From Chara braunii (taxonomy: Eukaryota; Streptophyta; Charophyceae; Charales; Characeae), in NCBI GenBank assembly GCA_003427395.1, contig BFEA01000304.1, forward strand, positions 1,799,468 to 1,829,572: a stretch of 30,105 nucleotides of DNA, read 5' to 3'. The position numbers and the translations under genes were made by a program. The notes below the pieces were generated by a model. The model saw only the letters and a list, made by a program, of their open reading frames with translations. It was not told where the DNA came from and made no database searches. The first letter of the stretch is position 1; each line of letters starts with the position of its first letter. Below, in pieces: positions 22,441 through 30,105 of the stretch.

Positions 22441-22784
22441 TTTTTTCGCCCTGACCTTCTATGCATCTAGACGCGGAAATGTGCGGTGGGACTGCCTCTG
22501 AAAAACAAGGCCCATGAAAAAACGAAAAGTGACAACTCATTCACCGCAAAAAATAATATATATAAAAGAAACAAGAGAAAATCCGAACTGCCACAGGAAA
22601 GTGGCGGCCGCCACTGTTCCCGCCTTAGAAAGCAAGCAAAACTACCTGCGGCCCGAAGATGCAGCGGACTCTGGATTTCCCACGGAACTGGCCCTGCTGC
22701 TTCGCCCACCAGTCGCCGCCCTCCCTAAATAATCGCCCGGACTCACAGGAGGGGCTATTTCCTCCTGTCCGAGAGAGTGGTGGT

Positions 22785-22816
22785 AGCCGAGTACTCTACC
22801 ATTGAGTTAGCAACCC
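22785..22816 (-). pseudogene. trnK: Fragment matching the 5' half of plastid trnK(UUU)
   Basis: On the minus strand the 32 bases from GGGTTGC to CTCGGCT match, as far as I recall, the 5' exon of plastid trnK(UUU): acceptor strand, D-arm (AACTCAATGGTAGAGT) and 5' anticodon stem. The match ends just before the anticodon; ACCACCACTCTC follows instead, and no T-arm is found. In plastids this gene is split by a group II intron close to this point. The upstream side on the minus strand is AT-rich. It is probably plastid DNA in the nucleus or a tRNA-derived piece joined to other sequence. The tRNA is not functional. Confidence 0.6.
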
Positions 22817-23185
22817 TCTCTAAATTAAATCACTTCAATTTCTCATTTTAGTATTTTGTAATACTTCAGGTTTACTTGTGTTATTAGAACCCCCATACGT
22901 TGAGAGATATATGCCAAAATGCCTCTGAAATATGTGGGCAGAGCAGAATGCCCTCTTGGGCCGAAATCTTTGTGTTGTGCCCCTGTCAGGCGAGTGTGCA
23001 ACTTTGCAATTTGGACCTCCTCGTTTGGGCCTTGGCCTTTTGCAATAGCGCCGAGGAAAAGTTGAAAAGTACTGGGGCGTTTTGCAAAGTTGGACGGTAC
23101 CCGGTAAACATATCTTGCAAAGATGAGGGTCCACCCGATGCCAGGGGTATTTCACAAAATACTTTTTTTGTCAGAGGGGCATTCC

Positions 23186-23336
23186 ACTCTACCCCCATCT
23201 TTTAGGGGCATTTCGCTCTACCCCCATTTTTTAGGGGCATTTTGACATATTTCTCAACTTGTGGGGGTGTTTTGCAATATTTCTCAACTTGTGGGGGTGT
23301 TTTGCAATATTTCTCAACTTGTGGGGGTGTTTTGCA
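23186..23336 (+). repeat. 30-bp tandem repeat array
   Basis: Three perfect 30-bp units (23247-23276, 23277-23306, 23307-23336), each containing CTCAACTTGTGGGGGTG and TTTTGCA. They are preceded by related degenerate units with CTCTACCCCCAT and TTAGGGGCATTT. Similar TTTGCAA words recur upstream to about 22990, so the array may be the young end of a longer decayed satellite. Confidence 0.9.
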
Positions 23337-23748
23337 AATTATCCCTTAAAGAAAATCCAATCACTTGTAAAAAAAAAGAAACACAATGAATATCACCAGT
23401 ACGATTATCAATAGTGACCAAGGAAAGGCAGGCAGCCGAACATCGCTGAAACCACTGACCACCCGCCGGAAACGACGTAGCTTTATTGACTTTTTTGAAG
23501 TTTTTTCTTCCAATCTATGTAAATAATTTGCCTAAGACTGCATCTGATTCGATGAAACACCGTTTGCATAGAAGGTACCTCACCAGACCTTACCATCTCA
23601 TTTCTCTGGCATCATATATGCTCGAGTACAGTTACCCTCTATGTTTCAAAAACATACGCATGATGCTTGGGCAGATTGCTGACAGCAGTCCCTGGTAAAA
23701 TCCCAGCATCACACCTGAAATGGGGCCACCCCCCCCCCTGTAAAACCA

Positions 23749-24462
23749 TGGGAGTACACGGTCAAGCACGGATATCGAACAATATACAAAACACAGTCCA
23801 CATAAAAGACTGTGCAAAAGAGATGGGACAAAGACTCTATCCTTCCACGGGGGAAGATGGCCGATTTTATATGGAACCGCTACACAAACATAATGTCGAC
23901 ATCTCACCGGGCCCTCCAATGGCAGATACTGTATCGATGCCTGCCCACCCCCGACTGGCTTGTCTCGAGGACATACTTAGAACAGAGAGGCCTTCTCTCC
24001 CCCATCTGCAGCTACTGTGACTGGTTCTCCCAACCCTCCCGTGCAACATTGAAACATTACCTACTGGGATGCCCTATGGCAACTCAGATCTGGAGATGGT
24101 GGGATGCTGCCTGGACATTCCTAACCGGGTCCCAATTTCCTTGGGTTCCGAAACTGTTGCTGATTGGGAACCCGACAGAATCCCAGGCGGGTTGGTCTCC
24201 CTACGAGAGGAATCTGTTCCACATCACTAGAATAGAACTGCTGATGCTCGCCTGGCGGGCCCGCTGCTCCTTTGAGCGAAAACAACACACCTTCACCACC
24301 CCCCAAGCAAAGGAACACCTAACACAGTACCTGGTGGGAAGGGTAAGAGCAGCATGGGATCGGACCAAACAACAAATCAAAATGATACAGGAAGACCCAA
24401 CCCTCACAGAATCACAAAAACAAAATAAAGAAAATGAAATGACAAACGGATTCACAGATTAG
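23749..24462 (+). pseudogene. LINE (non-LTR retrotransposon) 3' fragment with zf-RVT domain
   Basis: A reading frame beginning with WEYTVKHGY is interrupted by TAA at 23803-23805 and then open to 24462. It contains the hallmark of the zinc-binding region after LINE reverse transcriptase: LQWQILYRCLPTPDWL, an R-rich stretch, CSYC, then KHYLLGCP and IWRWW. The tail (MLAWRARC, then a Lys/Gln/Glu-rich end) is typical of LINE ORF2 C-termini. RT itself is missing upstream, so the copy is 5'-truncated, as LINE insertions often are. Coding sense is plus, opposite to the other LINE remnants here. Confidence 0.8.
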
Positions 24463-25734
24463 TGGTTGGGTCAAAGGAGAGCCATGGCAGACCTTCAAGA
24501 CTCTCGACTACGTTGGAAAAATTGGAGGATGGAGGAGCACAAATGGCCCCTGAAACCTTATGACCACTTCTCGGTCCCGTTTGATGCTTCCCCCCTTTCC
24601 TTCGTTCTCCACTAGAAAATATGAGAGTGACCCCGTCGGCATGCCCTTACACGTCCCTCCCCCCTCCCCCACCTCCCCCGTTCCTCCTACAACCCTTCTA
24701 ACCATCGGATACTCGTACAGAAGGGCCAGCAACGCCACAACTGGAGCGGAGTTGAGGGAAGGCATCAGATGATGGAAGGCTGCCGGAGAAACCTTGGCTC
24801 ACACGGGGGGGAATGGCATATCAACAACTTTGAAGTACAAATCAGGGAGCAAGTTCCGGAGGGTGTGGGTCCCTTGGGACAGTCATAGCAGTGCGAAAGA
24901 AGGGGAAGGTGGAATTCAGAAATGGACCGGACCAGATAAACCGGAGGATGGTAAACGACAGCTATGACAAACAGTGAGTCCGGCCTTCGAATGGCTTTTG
25001 TAAGTTGTTCGAAGGAATTTTGGATGAAAGGTCTCTCTCTGCCAGGTTACACGACAGAGGAAAAAGAGTGCATGAGCAACGGATTAGATCTCACCTCAGC
25101 ATTTTGTCTTATTGCGGAAAGCTACGCTTTTCAGATCCCAGGTGCCTTATGCACGGCAACTTTTGTACTGATCCTTTATGTCATCATCCTGCAACACATT
25201 ACTTACTATCCCATGTCATTGTGGGTCTTTAGTCTTTAGTGTTTGTTCTCCCTGTGATCACCCTGCATCTTATTGCTTAGTATTCCATATCATTGTGGGT
25301 TTTTTGTCTGTAGGTGTTAAGGGTAACGAAGTCCTAAGCATGGGTTCAGAGAGGGTTTAGGGTTTAATGGGGTTTAAATGGGCCAATACATGGCCCCTGT
25401 AATCATCCAATCACATGGCTTAGTACCCCATATCATTGTGGGGCTTTTGCCCTCAGGCTTTAAGGATTACGAATGTTCTAAGCATGGGTTCAGACAGGGT
25501 CTAGGATTTAATGGAACATCATAGGGTTACAATAAACAGGCGGGCTGCAAAATAGGGCAGGTCCACTACACAAGGATGCTCCAAGATGGGATGGGAGACA
25601 TGAGCAGCTCCAAGGGATAACGGAGTCCCGGGGTTAGAAGTGAATCGACCTGAGCCCTACAAAATAACCAGCAAACTTTGTACTTCAAGATGTTCATACC
25701 CCCCAGAATAGAAGGGGTGAGTGTGTTGTGTGGG
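24463..25734. other. No genes; includes a 143-bp degenerate tandem repeat
   Basis: No recognised coding sequence. Between about 25180 and 25510 a unit containing CCATATCATTGTGGG, then CTAAGCATGGGTTCAGA and TTTAATGG occurs twice with a 143-bp offset (CCATAT at 25285 and 25428); a partial third unit begins near 25211. One unit contains GGGTTTAGGGTTTA (25353-25366), two plant-type telomere-like units, too few to signify a telomere. Confidence 0.6.
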
Positions 25735-25884
25735 AAAAAAAAAAAAAAAAAAAGACGCTGGACCCGGTTTCCAGCAGGTGTCGCTCCCCACCAATAGACG
25801 GAGCAGCCCGACAGATAAGCCCTCAATTCTGACGGTTCTCTCACCACCACCGGGACAGAGGGATATATTGCAAGGGCTATTTTC

Positions 25885-25920
<36 letters not shown>
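25735..25920 (+). repeat. Poly(A) tract, shared segment copy B, second poly(A) tract
   Basis: A19 at 25735-25753 is followed by the shared segment (25754-25805) and about 80 bp of other sequence, then A35 at 25886-25920. Two poly(A) tracts in the same orientation about 130 bp apart suggest a retroposed insert or two successive ones. The A35 tract borders the minus-strand LINE remnant that follows. Confidence 0.6.
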
Positions 25921-25926
<6 letters not shown>

Positions 25927-26490
25927 CATCAGGCCAAAGTTGTCCCCAACAGTGAGCGGTAGTATGAGAGGCATCATTCCACCCTGACCAAAACTGTCGC
26001 GCATCAGCACAAGTTACCCACAGATGTTGTTGATCCTCAACCGCAAGTCCAGCAGAGCAAGCTGTGCAAGGGGGAGTCCCTTGTCTCTGACGACGATACA
26101 ACAAAGCAGCAGTGGAGACAGCACTGTGCGATGATGAGCCACAAAAGTCCAGCATGTTTTGCAACCATCAATGAAGTCAAGAGCTGCCGAAAAGAGTGCA
26201 ATGTGTGATACATCCAAATCTCCTCCGCTTTGTAATAACACCCAAGTCTATATCAACGCATTAGGTAACATCATCGAGTAGGACCGCTTAGCTGTGTGTT
26301 GAGTAAGCGACAACATGTTGCGAGGATCATGAGGACGATGCCAATACCAGTCGCTCAAATCTTTATCACCCCTGCGACCACGCTAGGGGGAGTGATATGA
26401 GCATACCCTCCTAGCGGGCCGCCTAGTTGCTCCAATCTATTGGTGGGGAGCAGCACCTGCTGGAAAACGGGTCCAGCGTCCCACTGAACA
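25921..26490 (-). pseudogene. LINE remnant with zf-RVT domain, frameshifted
   Basis: On the minus strand the frame at 26164-25921 reads ALLYRRQRQGTPPCTAC, then VEDQQHLWVTCADARQFW. This is the CX2C...HX4C pattern of the zinc-binding region that follows LINE reverse transcriptase. An overlapping frame (26241-26014) holds the upstream part, so at least one frameshift is present. Further upstream a short frame (26490-26361, ending in TGA) carries FQQVLLPTNRLEQ, the shared segment also found at 21134 and 25754. The end next to 25921 is cut by the A35 tract. A different lineage from the 26770-28773 LINE, judging by sequence. Confidence 0.65.
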
Positions 26491-26769
26491 TCCTCAGAAC
26501 TGATTTTCAGTATGTGTCCTGCCAGCATTGATTGCCTGTATTACCGGGGATTGATTGTGCAGGCCCTGTCCCACCTGACCAAAAGATACAGTGCTATGCC
26601 TACCAAAAGCAACTAGGTAACACGATGCTGTGTGCAGGTGGCCACTCCATCTCTGTCTCTTCAACCTGCATTCACCCGTCCCCAGTGCACTCTAAGCTGC
26701 TCTGCCAAGCGTCTCATTGTCCTGTGTCCTTTCGCTTACTCTGCACCGTACCATTGCATGTCCACCAAA
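26491..26769. other. Short stretch without a recognised feature
   Basis: The only open frame, a plus-strand ORF of about 90 codons, is Cys/His/Pro-biased and has no family features. It lies between two minus-strand LINE remnants and may be their decayed flanks. Confidence 0.5.
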
Positions 26770-28773
26770 GACAGCTGATGGGGAAGGAAAGGTTTCGGGA
26801 ACTCTGAGGGTGAACGCAATGTCACTCCTTGGTCCACCTTAGTCCATTCCTTGAAACAGATGCAGTAGTCCCTCCTGAAGTCTTCCTGCTCCTGCCCTGG
26901 AGATTGTCCACCCTCCCATCGGATATAGACAATCCAGCCCCCTTTTTCACTACCCAGCCAGTCCCCTGAGAATTGATTGATTTCTTGTGTGATGCCTTTC
27001 TTTGAGTGATATATCTGTAGTTGGTTCTTGACCTTCTGCCATCGTGAGAGGAGCTCTTGATGTATATAATGTTTTATTATTTATTTCACTTCCTCTCCAT
27101 CTATGCGACCTCTCTATGGCGTGTGTGCAGCGCTTCCTCCGAAGTGCCCAAATAACCGCTCTCCTCCCGATCTTGAACATGTTGTTTTCAAAATTGTTGT
27201 CCTTGGGGGATGTCCATGCTTCACAGAGCAATTCCCTCCAGTCCCACAGCCAAGCCGATCCAGTGCCTAGGAGGCTCCATATCCTATCCCCTTAACGCCA
27301 AGTAAGGACCGCCCCTGGGTAGTGTAGGAAAATCTGTTCTATAGTTTATGGGATCTTACGGGAGGGGAAGGCATTGTGGCAGGATTTACACCAGGGGACT
27401 GCCATACCCTTCTGTTCCAGGGACGTACAGACTGCGATGAGGCGAATTTAGCCGGTTTGGACCTCATACTTAAAAACCACTGGATAAGACAGATGGTCTC
27501 ATGTCTTAAGTTCAAGTAGTGCTTTTCTTTGCAAAATTAGACAAAAGTGTCACATAACAAGGGGTAGCGACTGTTTAGGGCTATCCAGCGGGCTTTCACA
27601 ATCTCTTTAAGGTTCACCTTTGGCCGCAGCATCCGGTAAGTGGCCTTCACTGACAAACTAAAGAACGTATGCTCGGGTTGGCTGGCGTTCTTCGTGCACA
27701 CATCCAATGCCACTCCTCCGAGTCGAAGGGGAATTCGGCAAGGGGGATTCCGGGGAGAAATGCAGTTCATTCATCTTCATGTCTCAATACACGGAATGTA
27801 GCTGGTGAGAGCGTTAACCTTTCACTTATGGAAGAGCCTGACCAAGGATTCGTTTGCCCCCACTTCCACCACGGTGCCAACACTTTCCGAGTCGTCCGGG
27901 ACTGCGACCCACTCTCCTTCTGCCAGTTGCGGTCCTTTTTTAAGAGTACACACCCATTCAAGAGGGACATCAAAGATCAGTGTTTCTAAGTTCTTTTTAA
28001 TATCATGGCAATACCTAAGCTGGACCCTCAACTGTGGCGTCGTTTTTCAGTCTTTGTTTGTCTGGTCCCATATATGCTTGATCCTCACTATGTCGTTTCT
28101 GACCCAGTTGCTCCTTGGGGGGTCCGAACTACGGTGCACCCTCCCATTTCTGTCAGTAATATTTCTGTTGCCAAAGAGGGGCTGCCTCATCACCTCTTCC
28201 CATCTATTCGACAAGTTTTTTTCTCTCAACGGTAGCTGGCACCAGGCCCTCAGCACCCCAGGCCAGAAGTCATCTCTGGCCAGGTCGCTCCTCGGCGTGC
28301 CCCGTGTGGAGTCTCTGTCAGCACGAGGGTGTCGTGGTATGGGCCAATCGCGATCCTCCAGCGAGGTCAGGGGATCCACACCTCTTGGCGCTTGTGGTGT
28401 CAGTCTAGCAATCTTCTCCAGCGCAAGGGTATACCAAGGAAGGTCTAGCGTAAATACCAATCTTCTAACTCATTGTACCAACAACGCAGCCACCTGAGTA
28501 TTTGCCCAAACCCTCCTTGTCTTTAGGTTGGATCACTTATGACCAGGCCACCCTACTTATAACATTTGGAAGCTCAGTATTGCCTTTCCACAACAGGGCG
28601 GTGATTTGCCTCTTGAGTGATCTAACCGCTTCTTTACTAAGGGTCCAAATCGCAGACCTACACCAGAGGGTCGTTAGTGTTGCATTGTTGATTGTCAGTG
28701 CCCTACCAATCAAGGATGTATGTTTATCATTCCAACGTGTCAATTTCTCCATCCCTGCCCCATGGGTGCTCAC
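26770..28773 (-). pseudogene. LINE ORF2 C-terminal remnant (RT thumb to zf-RVT and tail), many breaks
   Basis: Minus-strand fragments keep the LINE order. 28773-28537 reads SLIGRALTINNATLTTLWC and LSKEAVRSLKRQITALLWKG, the region after the RT palm. 28460-28047 reads WYTLALEKIARL and PLFGNRNITDRNGR. 28031-27822 and 27770-27537 (FSLSVKATYRML, VKARWIALNSRYP) lead to the zinc-binding region near 27390 (CKSC at 27390-27379), with the later His/Cys positions changed. 27231-26950 reads GRRAVIWALRRKRC, and a frame continues to about 26770 (GWIVYIRWEGG). The RT catalytic palm is not present. Several frameshifts and stops separate the fragments. Confidence 0.75.
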
Positions 28774-28936
28774 TCACGTTTGTTGGCCCGTTGTGAAGAA
28801 TTCGGTACACGCACCGCTCTGCACGCCGCCCCGGTCTCGATCGCCTTCATCTGCCGGCCCGCATCCAAACTTCAGCCCGATATCGAAGCGCAGCGGACCA
28901 TCGACCTCCCCCAGCGGTCAATGCTCCTTAAGGGAT

Positions 28937-28939
<3 letters not shown>

Positions 28940-28975
<36 letters not shown>
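28940..28975 (+). repeat. (AT)18 microsatellite
   Basis: A perfect 36-bp AT repeat directly at the outer edge of the first 77-bp repeat. On the minus strand it follows the hammerhead-bearing unit. Confidence 0.97.
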
Positions 28976-28977
<2 letters not shown>

Positions 28978-29047
28978 TCACAAACAGAACTGCCTGGTAA
29001 ACCGTAAGGCAGAGAGAAAGAAGAGGACAACAAACGAGGGGCTGTGG
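28971..29047 (-). repeat. 77-bp direct repeat, copy 1
   Basis: Near-identical to 29397-29473. On the minus strand it starts CCACAGC and ends in GATATA. It contains CTGCC...GGCAG arms that could form a hairpin. It directly follows the hammerhead ribozyme, whose last stem ends at this repeat. Confidence 0.9.
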
Positions 29048-29106
29048 CAAACTGTTTCGTCGGAGTTTCACCGACTCATCAGGAGGCTGAACCCTCAACA
29101 GTCTGC
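29047..29106 (-). ncRNA. Type III hammerhead self-cleaving ribozyme
   Basis: On the minus strand, 5' to 3': stem III strand GCAGACUGU (29106-29098); cleavage nucleotide U (29097); stem I GAGG (29096-29093), loop GUUCAG, CCUC (29086-29083); core CUGAUGA (29082-29076); stem II GUCGG (29075-29071), loop UGAAACU, CCGAC (29063-29059); GAAA (29058-29055); stem III strand ACAGUUUGC (29055-29047). Stem III forms nine pairs with one G-U. All invariant core positions are present. The cleavage triplet is GUU, allowed (NUH) but less usual than GUC. Loops I and II contain UUCA and UGAA, complementary, fitting the loop-loop contact of natural hammerheads. The open helix is stem III, so type III, the form found in plant retrozymes and viroid-like RNAs. 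Cleavage is predicted between 29097 and 29096. Confidence 0.88.
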
Positions 29107-29396
29107 AGAATCCCCTCACTGATTACACTGTAAATGATAATCTACCTTAACCAAAATCAAAGTAGACTATCACTCACCCACTCCAGATGGAAAACTCTAC
29201 AAACTGTCGGTTCACACCCCATCACAAGCCAGCAAAACATCCACGAAACAAAGAAAGGTCTGTCACAGCCAAAAAATACACTCCAGACACGCTGCTGGCA
29301 CTAGAGGCACAGCATGGCCGCCTAGTAACAGCCCCGACCGCTGCCGCTCGACCTGACCGGAAAAAACTGTAGCAGGAAGCTAGCGAAGTCGTAGTA

Positions 29397-29473
29397 TATA
29401 TCGTCACAAACAGAACTGCCCGGTAAACCGTAAGGCAGAGAAAGAGAAGAGGACAACAAACGAGGCGCTGTGG
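29397..29473 (-). repeat. 77-bp direct repeat, copy 2
   Basis: Second copy of 28971-29047, with a few substitutions and a shifted AGA within the purine tract. On the plus strand it is followed directly by the (TA)12 tract rather than by the hammerhead. Confidence 0.9.
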
Positions 29474-29497
29474 TATATATATATATATATATATATA
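29474..29497 (+). repeat. (TA)12 microsatellite
   Basis: A perfect 24-bp TA repeat adjoining the second 77-bp repeat, on the side opposite to the (AT)18 tract of copy 1. The two tracts bracket the hammerhead element. Confidence 0.97.
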
Positions 29498-29735
29498 AAA
29501 ACACAACCGGGGTTAATGTGGATTATCACTTGGTTTGAGGATTCATTCGTCATTCGATGCAGGTTCCCCCAATATCGTCAACATTTGTGTATCTTTTTAA
29601 CGGGGAACAGGGGAATTAAACTCCCGTTGAATTCTAAACAATCCCGTTAGTTCCCGTTAAATGCGAAAACGGGCGGCTCCCACGCTTTTCGAAAAAAGGA
29701 TCGATGCTCGGGGTCCGAAACACATGGCCCTAGGC

Positions 29736-29767
<32 letters not shown>

Positions 29768-30105
29768 CTAACCCTTGAAGCACCTCTTATACCACCGAAT
29801 TAGACCAACACCGACCAGCCTGCCACCTGCCACTCACCAACCCCCCGACACCAGTCCCCAAACCCACCCGGAAGCCCTCTAAGCCATCCGTCCCCACATC
29901 CCCCAACCCCTAAGGTCCCAGTTATGTGTGTGCAGGGGCGAGGCCCTATTAGCAGTCGGATATTAGGTGTGGCCGATCCAGTGTGATACTGAGTAGCCGC
30001 GGCTTGACAGGTTCATTACGGATTTCTGGGCCGAAAAAACAGAAGAAAGACAAAAAAAAAAAAAAAAAAAAAAAAACAAGCAAAAAAGCAATATCCCGTT
30101 GTTCG
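29498..30105. other. Non-coding end of window with poly(A) tracts
   Basis: No gene is seen. An imperfect inverted repeat of TTAACGGGGAAC with GTTCCCGTTAA lies near 29597-29665. A28 occurs at 29736-29763 and A25 at 30052-30076, both in plus orientation, possibly tails of retroposed sequence. Confidence 0.6.

Larger units (their letters stand above)
28971..29473 (-). mobile_element. Small hammerhead-bearing retroelement (retrozyme-like), partial
   Basis: Reading the minus strand: (TA)12, the 77-bp repeat, about 290 bp of unique sequence, the hammerhead, the 77-bp repeat again, and (AT)18. The repeats are 426 bp apart, which would be the monomer length. The first repeat on this strand lacks a hammerhead upstream; (TA)n stands in its place. 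No protein is encoded, as in non-autonomous retrozymes, which move through circular RNA released by hammerhead cleavage. The TA borders may be target or tail sequence. A hammerhead-bearing terminal piece of a Penelope-like element is the other option, though those usually carry type I forms. Confidence 0.6.

Noticed and set aside
25353-25366. Telomere-like TTTAGGG units
   Set aside because: Only two units within a degenerate 143-bp repeat; too few for an interstitial telomere.
28790-28915. A GC-rich piece that looks like foreign coding sequence on the plus strand
   Set aside because: The frame is open only because it is short; no domain is recognised and it lies between a LINE remnant and a microsatellite.
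1-30105. CRISPR array or prokaryotic operon
   Set aside because: No regularly spaced identical repeats with unique spacers and no tightly packed genes; the content is clearly eukaryotic repeat DNA.

Overview
This window looks like a repeat-dense, gene-poor stretch of a eukaryotic nuclear genome, most likely of the green-plant lineage. The evidence is a Ty3/gypsy retrotransposon primed by a plant-type tRNA-Asp binding site, a fragment matching the 5' half of plastid trnK(UUU), LINE remnants, many poly(A) and (TA)n tracts, and a hammerhead ribozyme. The style of the gag-like proteins (long coiled coils, Gly/Gln-rich linkers, CCHC knuckle) reminds me of charophyte algae such as Chara; that is recall, not proof. 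I see no intact cellular gene.

Layout. 1-1665 and 15331-16995 are two arms of a 1.67-kb inverted repeat enclosing 13.7 kb. The outer 590 bp of the arms look identical, even to mirrored N positions; the inner part is a few percent diverged. Against the left arm lies a 591-bp dispersed repeat (1665-2255) with a second copy at 20487-21076. 2256-4234 is non-coding. On the minus strand, 14176 down to 4235, lies a decayed Ty3/gypsy element: PBS (14157-14174), gag with CCHC knuckle, aspartic protease, reverse transcriptase, RNase H, integrase with GPY module, and then a second gag-like reading frame (two capsid-like segments, coiled coil, degenerate zinc knuckle) downstream of integrase. Pol has several frameshifts and stops; the second ORF stays in one frame for 2.8 kb with only two TAG stops.

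14177-15330 is the presumptive 5' LTR, with a cluster of hairpins. I could not find a matching 3' LTR. 16996-20486 has no gene I can support. 21077-23340 holds a G-quadruplex motif, a 261-bp tandem duplication with long hairpins, the trnK-like fragment and a 30-bp tandem array. 23749-24462 is the 3' end of a LINE on the plus strand. 25921-26490 and 26770-28773 are LINE remnants on the minus strand.

The most notable element is at 28971-29473: a type III hammerhead ribozyme (minus strand, 29047-29106) with all core nucleotides, three stems and complementary loops I and II. It sits between two 77-bp direct repeats 426 bp apart, each bordered by (TA)n. This resembles a small non-autonomous hammerhead retroelement (retrozyme-like) or a piece of a hammerhead-bearing retroelement. 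The genes do not form a cellular pathway: the window is a nest of mobile elements in different states of decay.
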